From assembly GCA_020536535.1 (NCBI GenBank), contig JAHLWZ010000434.1, forward strand, positions 8,435 to 32,511: DNA of 24,077 bases. The letters run 5' to 3'. The notes under the pieces were generated by a model. It had not been told where the DNA came from. It worked only from the letters and a program-made list of their open reading frames with translations, and did not search any database. The translations under genes and the position numbers were made by a program. The DNA comes from Pelomyxa schiedti (lineage: Eukaryota; Evosea; Pelobiontida; Pelomyxidae). Shown in pieces: positions 18,186 to 24,077 of this stretch (within the stretch, counting starts at the first letter, position 1; every line of letters begins with the position of its first letter).

Positions 18186-20460
18186 ATGACCGCAGCATCA
18201 ACCGCCGTCACTATTCCTGTTCGTTTTTGCTGCCGATTCTTTTTATTTTATGCTTTTTTTTTTTTTTCCCCTGTACAGTAGCACCCGTTTTTCCCCGTCG
18301 TTTTTATGGTTTTTGTTGTTGTTGAAACAACGCGGTTCGTTTTTCTGATAATGGGAATAGAAGGACCTGCAGGTGTGTGGGTGGATGCACAAGGAAGGAG
18401 GAGGTCACGGTGGCCTCCGAAACTGGAAGAAACGTTGGTTTAAAAACACACGCGAGCAGCCCCTGGTTTTGAGTTACTATCAGTACAAAGATGTCCCTGC
18501 CTCGCTTAAGGTTGGTTCACTTTTTGATGTGATTTTCCCCTCCCATAACTCGCGTTTAGGGCACTGTTGATCTTAAACAAGTATTGGCGTATGCTTGCAC
18601 TAAACCCACAATTACCGCCAATGTTACATACGACAAAGTAAGTGTGTTTTTGGGTGTGTTCAGTGTCGCCTGACTGCTTCGTAGGTAAGAACAGGATTCC
18701 GACTTACCACACCTAGTCGTGTATTCCGGTTCGTTGCCGAAGGCCTTCAATCTGGCAAATATTGGACTGCAGCGTAGTTCCTCCATTTTTCCAGTTTGCA
18801 ATCTTATTTCTCTCCTTAGATTTGCAGCTCTCATTGAAGAAGTAATCAAGTTGCACCCAGTTGATTGGGCAGACAGGCCCAAACCCGTGGCTGTTACGGT
18901 TTGTAATCACTGCTGCAGTGCTTGTTTCTCACTGTCTCCAGGCACCACCGACAGCACCTGTTGCAAGAGTCTCACCCAAAACCGGAATGCACTATTGTGG
19001 AAAGTGAGACCATTTTCGTTGGATAAGTTCGACCCACTTACCCTCTCTAGGGCCGGACTCCCGAAGGGCAAGTATTGTACAGGCACTTGTGGACCAACTG
19101 ACGGTCTCAATTGCCCCGAGTGTGCTCTTCTGGACAAGAAAGCTGGAATTAAAAACTTTTATGCTGTATGATTTTCAGTCAGCATTGTTACCAACTCATC
19201 CAACCAAAGAAAGCATTGAAGGCGGAGGAATCTGAATCTTCTTCCTCTTCCTCTGACGAGGGATCTTATTCCGTTTCCACCTCTGCAAGTGCATCTTATT
19301 CCTCTTCCACCTCCACGGAATCTGAATCAGATGACAGGGTGTGTCTCCAAATTTTGGAGAAATCAATTCACTAATACTTTCCAGCATCATAAATCCAAGC
19401 ACTCCTCAAAGACAACCAAGACAAAAGAAGCTGTTGTTGTACGAACTTATTTTCTGTTTTTTTGTGCCAACCCTTTTGCAGGTTCCTCCCAAGGGATCCT
19501 CTTCATCCACTGGTGAACTGAGAAGTTCAAGTAGGTCTCATGAGACTGGCTCCAAGGCAAAGCTCACATCATCAAGCAAGTCCGATCTCAGGACTTCCTC
19601 CAAGACCCCAGACAGGGAAGAGCGTGATAGGGACCGCCATGACCACGGTCATGACAGGTTTTTCTTCTTCTTTTTTTTTTTTTTTTTTTTGCCTTTCTAC
19701 TCTCTAACGAGTACTACAGAGAGAGGGACCGAGACAGGGAGAGGGGTGACAGGGACAGAGGTGACAGAGACCGCGAAAGGGAAAGAGAAAAGGAGCGCGA
19801 ACGAGAGAAGGAAAAAGAACGAGAAAGAGAGAAGGAGAAGGAGAGGGAGAAGGAAAAAGAGAGGGAAAGGCGTGAGCGCGAGGCCGCCGATGCCGAGCGA
19901 GCTAGGCAGGAGGAAGCCATTCGCCTAGAGGCAGAGAGGCAAGCCAGGGAAGAGGCCGAGAGACAAGCCCGCGAGGAGGCAGAGAGGCAGGCAAGGGCGG
20001 AGGCAGAGAGGCAAGCCCGCGAGGAAGCGGAGAGGCAGGCCCGTGAAGAAGCAGAGCGCCTCGAACGCGAGAAAGCAGAGCGAGAGGCCAGGGAGAAGGA
20101 GGCAGCCCGCGCAGCATCCGCCGCCTCCTCAACCTCATCAGCAGCAGCACCCAAGGCCAAGTCCAGCAGCCGCAAGAGGAGCGGCAGCGGATCCGGCGGC
20201 GACGACCGCCACGGCCACGGCAGCAGCAAGCACCACAGTCACAGGCACGAGAAGCCAGAGAAGCCTTCGTCGTCGTCCCGCCGGACTGATAAGACTACTT
20301 CCAGCACTCCAAGCAAGACAAGTGAGCCAGGGGGTGCAGACAGGCACCACCGCCATCACCACCGCAAGGTATTATTATTATTCTTCGGCATTGAATCGCG
20401 TAAACTTACACACTTGCCTTGCAGGATTTCAAGGAGATTGAATGGTCTGACTCTGAGTAA
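18186..20460 (+). CDS. PH-domain protein with a cysteine module, Ser-rich linker and long ER/K helix
   Basis: Exons: 18186-18218, 18361-18510, 18560-18637, 18685-18773, 18820-18898, 18942-19003, 19051-19165, 19210-19338, 19385-19438, 19482-19657, 19720-20368, 20425-20460; 549 codons in frame. The PH domain lies at about residues 12-130: CGWMHKEGG, LRNWKKRWF, LSYYQYK, GTVDLKQVL, the VFRFVAEG strand and the closing helix with W (KYWTAAFAALIEEV). PH domains bind phosphoinositides or proteins at membranes. Cys162, 173, 177, 185 and 188 (YCGK, KYCTGTCGPTDGLNCPEC) look like a small zinc-binding module. Residues 205-320 are Ser-rich. About 322-455 is almost all Glu, Arg, Lys, Gln and Ala with octads such as REEAERQA, expected to form a single alpha-helix or coiled coil. 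A Ser/His-rich tail ends EWSDSE. It could act as a membrane-to-cytoskeleton spacer (inference). The first exon of 11 codons is the least certain part; it was chosen because its phase fits and an ATG lies in a good AACA-ATG-A context. Confidence 0.78.
19730..20075 (+). repeat. Coding purine-rich repeats, including 24-nt tandem units
   Basis: 19730-19890 is an AG-rich run encoding RERERE/KEKE. From about 19927 to 20070, five to six imperfect 24-nt units (GAGGCAGAGAGGCAAGCC plus CGCGAG or variants) encode the octad AERQAREE. Both lie within exon 11 of the PH-domain gene. Confidence 0.75.
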
Positions 20461-20937
20461 ACCAAACCAAACCAAAACAAACAAGGGCACCCCACTCCAC
20501 CTTTACAATACCAGTAGAAAAAGAAAAACCATCAAAACCTTCATGGTATTTTTCTAAGCATGTTGTTCTATGCGGACATAACACAAAAATCGTGGTTTGT
20601 CGTGCCTTGGTTCTGGTCTCGTTCTTGTCTTGGATTGATTCCAACCTAGTATTAGCAGAAAACCTCTAAAAGAAAAAAAAATTGACTCTATTTTTCTCTC
20701 TCCTTTGTGGATCTGAGATCGCCGATAATTTCGTAAATCGTTCCGCTTTCGACGATGGGAAGGGAGGACAGAACGGGCCGATCGGCCTTCAAAAAGCCAC
20801 TCTTTCCAACACACTTCACCTCATAATTTAATTAAAACAAACAACAAGCAAGTGTAGTTGTAGTAGTTGTATCCCGATACACACAAACAAACAAACACAA
20901 AACAAAGAAACAAAAACCCAACCAAACAACCAACGAA
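20461..20937. promoter_or_regulatory. eEF2 promoter and CA-rich leader
   Basis: The first part is the 3' region of the PH gene (AAACC/AAACA-rich). GGCCGATCGGCC at 20776-20787 is a perfect 12-bp palindrome about 150 nt before the eEF2 ATG. 20826-20937 is almost entirely A and C (ACACAAACAAACAAACAC). It would make an unstructured 5' leader, as is common for highly translated mRNAs. No TATA box is obvious. Confidence 0.45.
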
Positions 20938-23853
<2,916 letters not shown>

Positions 23854-23987
23854 GACCCATAACAAAAAGAAGCCCTTGTTGGCAAAGTTTTGGTTCTTAG
23901 TGGAACCTTCTGTGTACAGTACTCGCTTATCACCCACAATCAATTTGGCTCAACCAATCAAATTCGTTTTCGATAAAAAAATCAACG

Positions 23988-24077
23988 ATGAATCGACGTG
24001 GGCGGGGGACGCAGGGCCTTGGGCGGCGCACGGGCAACGCCGGGGGTGGCGGGGGCCGCAGTGTGCAGATTGTGGGA
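23988..24077 (+). CDS. Start of a Gly/Arg-rich protein, cut by the window edge
   Basis: An ATG at 23988 follows an A-rich stretch 135 nt after the eEF2 stop. It opens a frame that stays open to the edge (30 codons, MNRRGRGTQGLGRRTGNAGG and onward), with an abrupt rise in GC content as in other exons here. The Gly/Arg-rich start is typical of RNA-binding proteins but is not diagnostic; the family cannot be named. Confidence 0.45.
   Translation, partial: MNRRGRGTQGLGRRTGNAGGGGGRSVQIVG

Noticed and set aside
19714-20229. Minus-strand 171-codon Ser/Arg/Ala-rich open frame
   Set aside because: It is the antisense shadow of the ER/K-helix exon. Purine-rich repeats keep several frames open.

Overview
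This window is nuclear DNA from a eukaryote, most likely a free-living protist. Its genes are closely packed on both strands and split by many very short spliceosomal introns. Most introns are about 40-70 nt, with GT...AG ends, a T-rich 3' half and CTAAC/CTAAT-like branch sites. There are no bacterial operons or Shine-Dalgarno sites. The TKL-like kinase, the SAM/U-box protein and a PH protein with a small cysteine module followed by an ER/K helix would fit an amoebozoan. That lineage guess is weak and should be tested phylogenetically.

Layout, left to right. (1) 1-1560 holds broken gene pieces: a partial, intron-containing copy of the asparaginyl-tRNA synthetase gene found 11 kb downstream, an unrecognised relic, and an EF-hand exon fragment. 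(2) 1671-5091 (-) is a 13-exon gene joining an N-terminal RRM-like domain to a protein kinase. Its one long intron carries a 0.5-kb inverted-repeat element whose arms contain tRNA-like sequence. (3) 5092-7985 is gene-poor. It has a CACGTG palindrome upstream of the kinase gene, decayed coding relics on the minus strand (including a membrane-segment-plus-tail exon pair at 7029-7373), and a tRNA-like repeat at 7.5 kb. (4) 7986-10437 (-) is an RBM25-like RRM/PWI splicing factor, divergent from (5) 10807-13410 (+), an AsnRS carrying a GlnRS-type N-terminal RNA-binding domain. (6) 13656-16103 (+) is a 16-exon M28 zinc aminopeptidase with an N-terminal membrane anchor. (7) 16284-17939 (+) is an intronless coiled-coil/SAM/SAM/U-box protein. 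(8) 18186-20460 (+) is a PH-domain, cysteine-module and ER/K-helix protein. (9) 20938-23853 (+) is elongation factor 2, with seven exons that all join in phase 0. (10) 23988 to the right edge is the start of another gene.

For the six multi-exon genes I rebuilt each exon chain by hand from splice signals, frame continuity and family motifs. In all six the exon lengths sum to an intact frame: 766, 723, 675, 563, 549 and 839 residues. The genes are a mixture of housekeeping functions (translation, splicing, vacuolar proteolysis) and signalling or ubiquitin functions, and nothing suggests a single pathway. The most unusual features are the duplicated, decayed synthetase fragment, the inverted tRNA-like element with splice-donor-like ends, and the RRM-kinase fusion.
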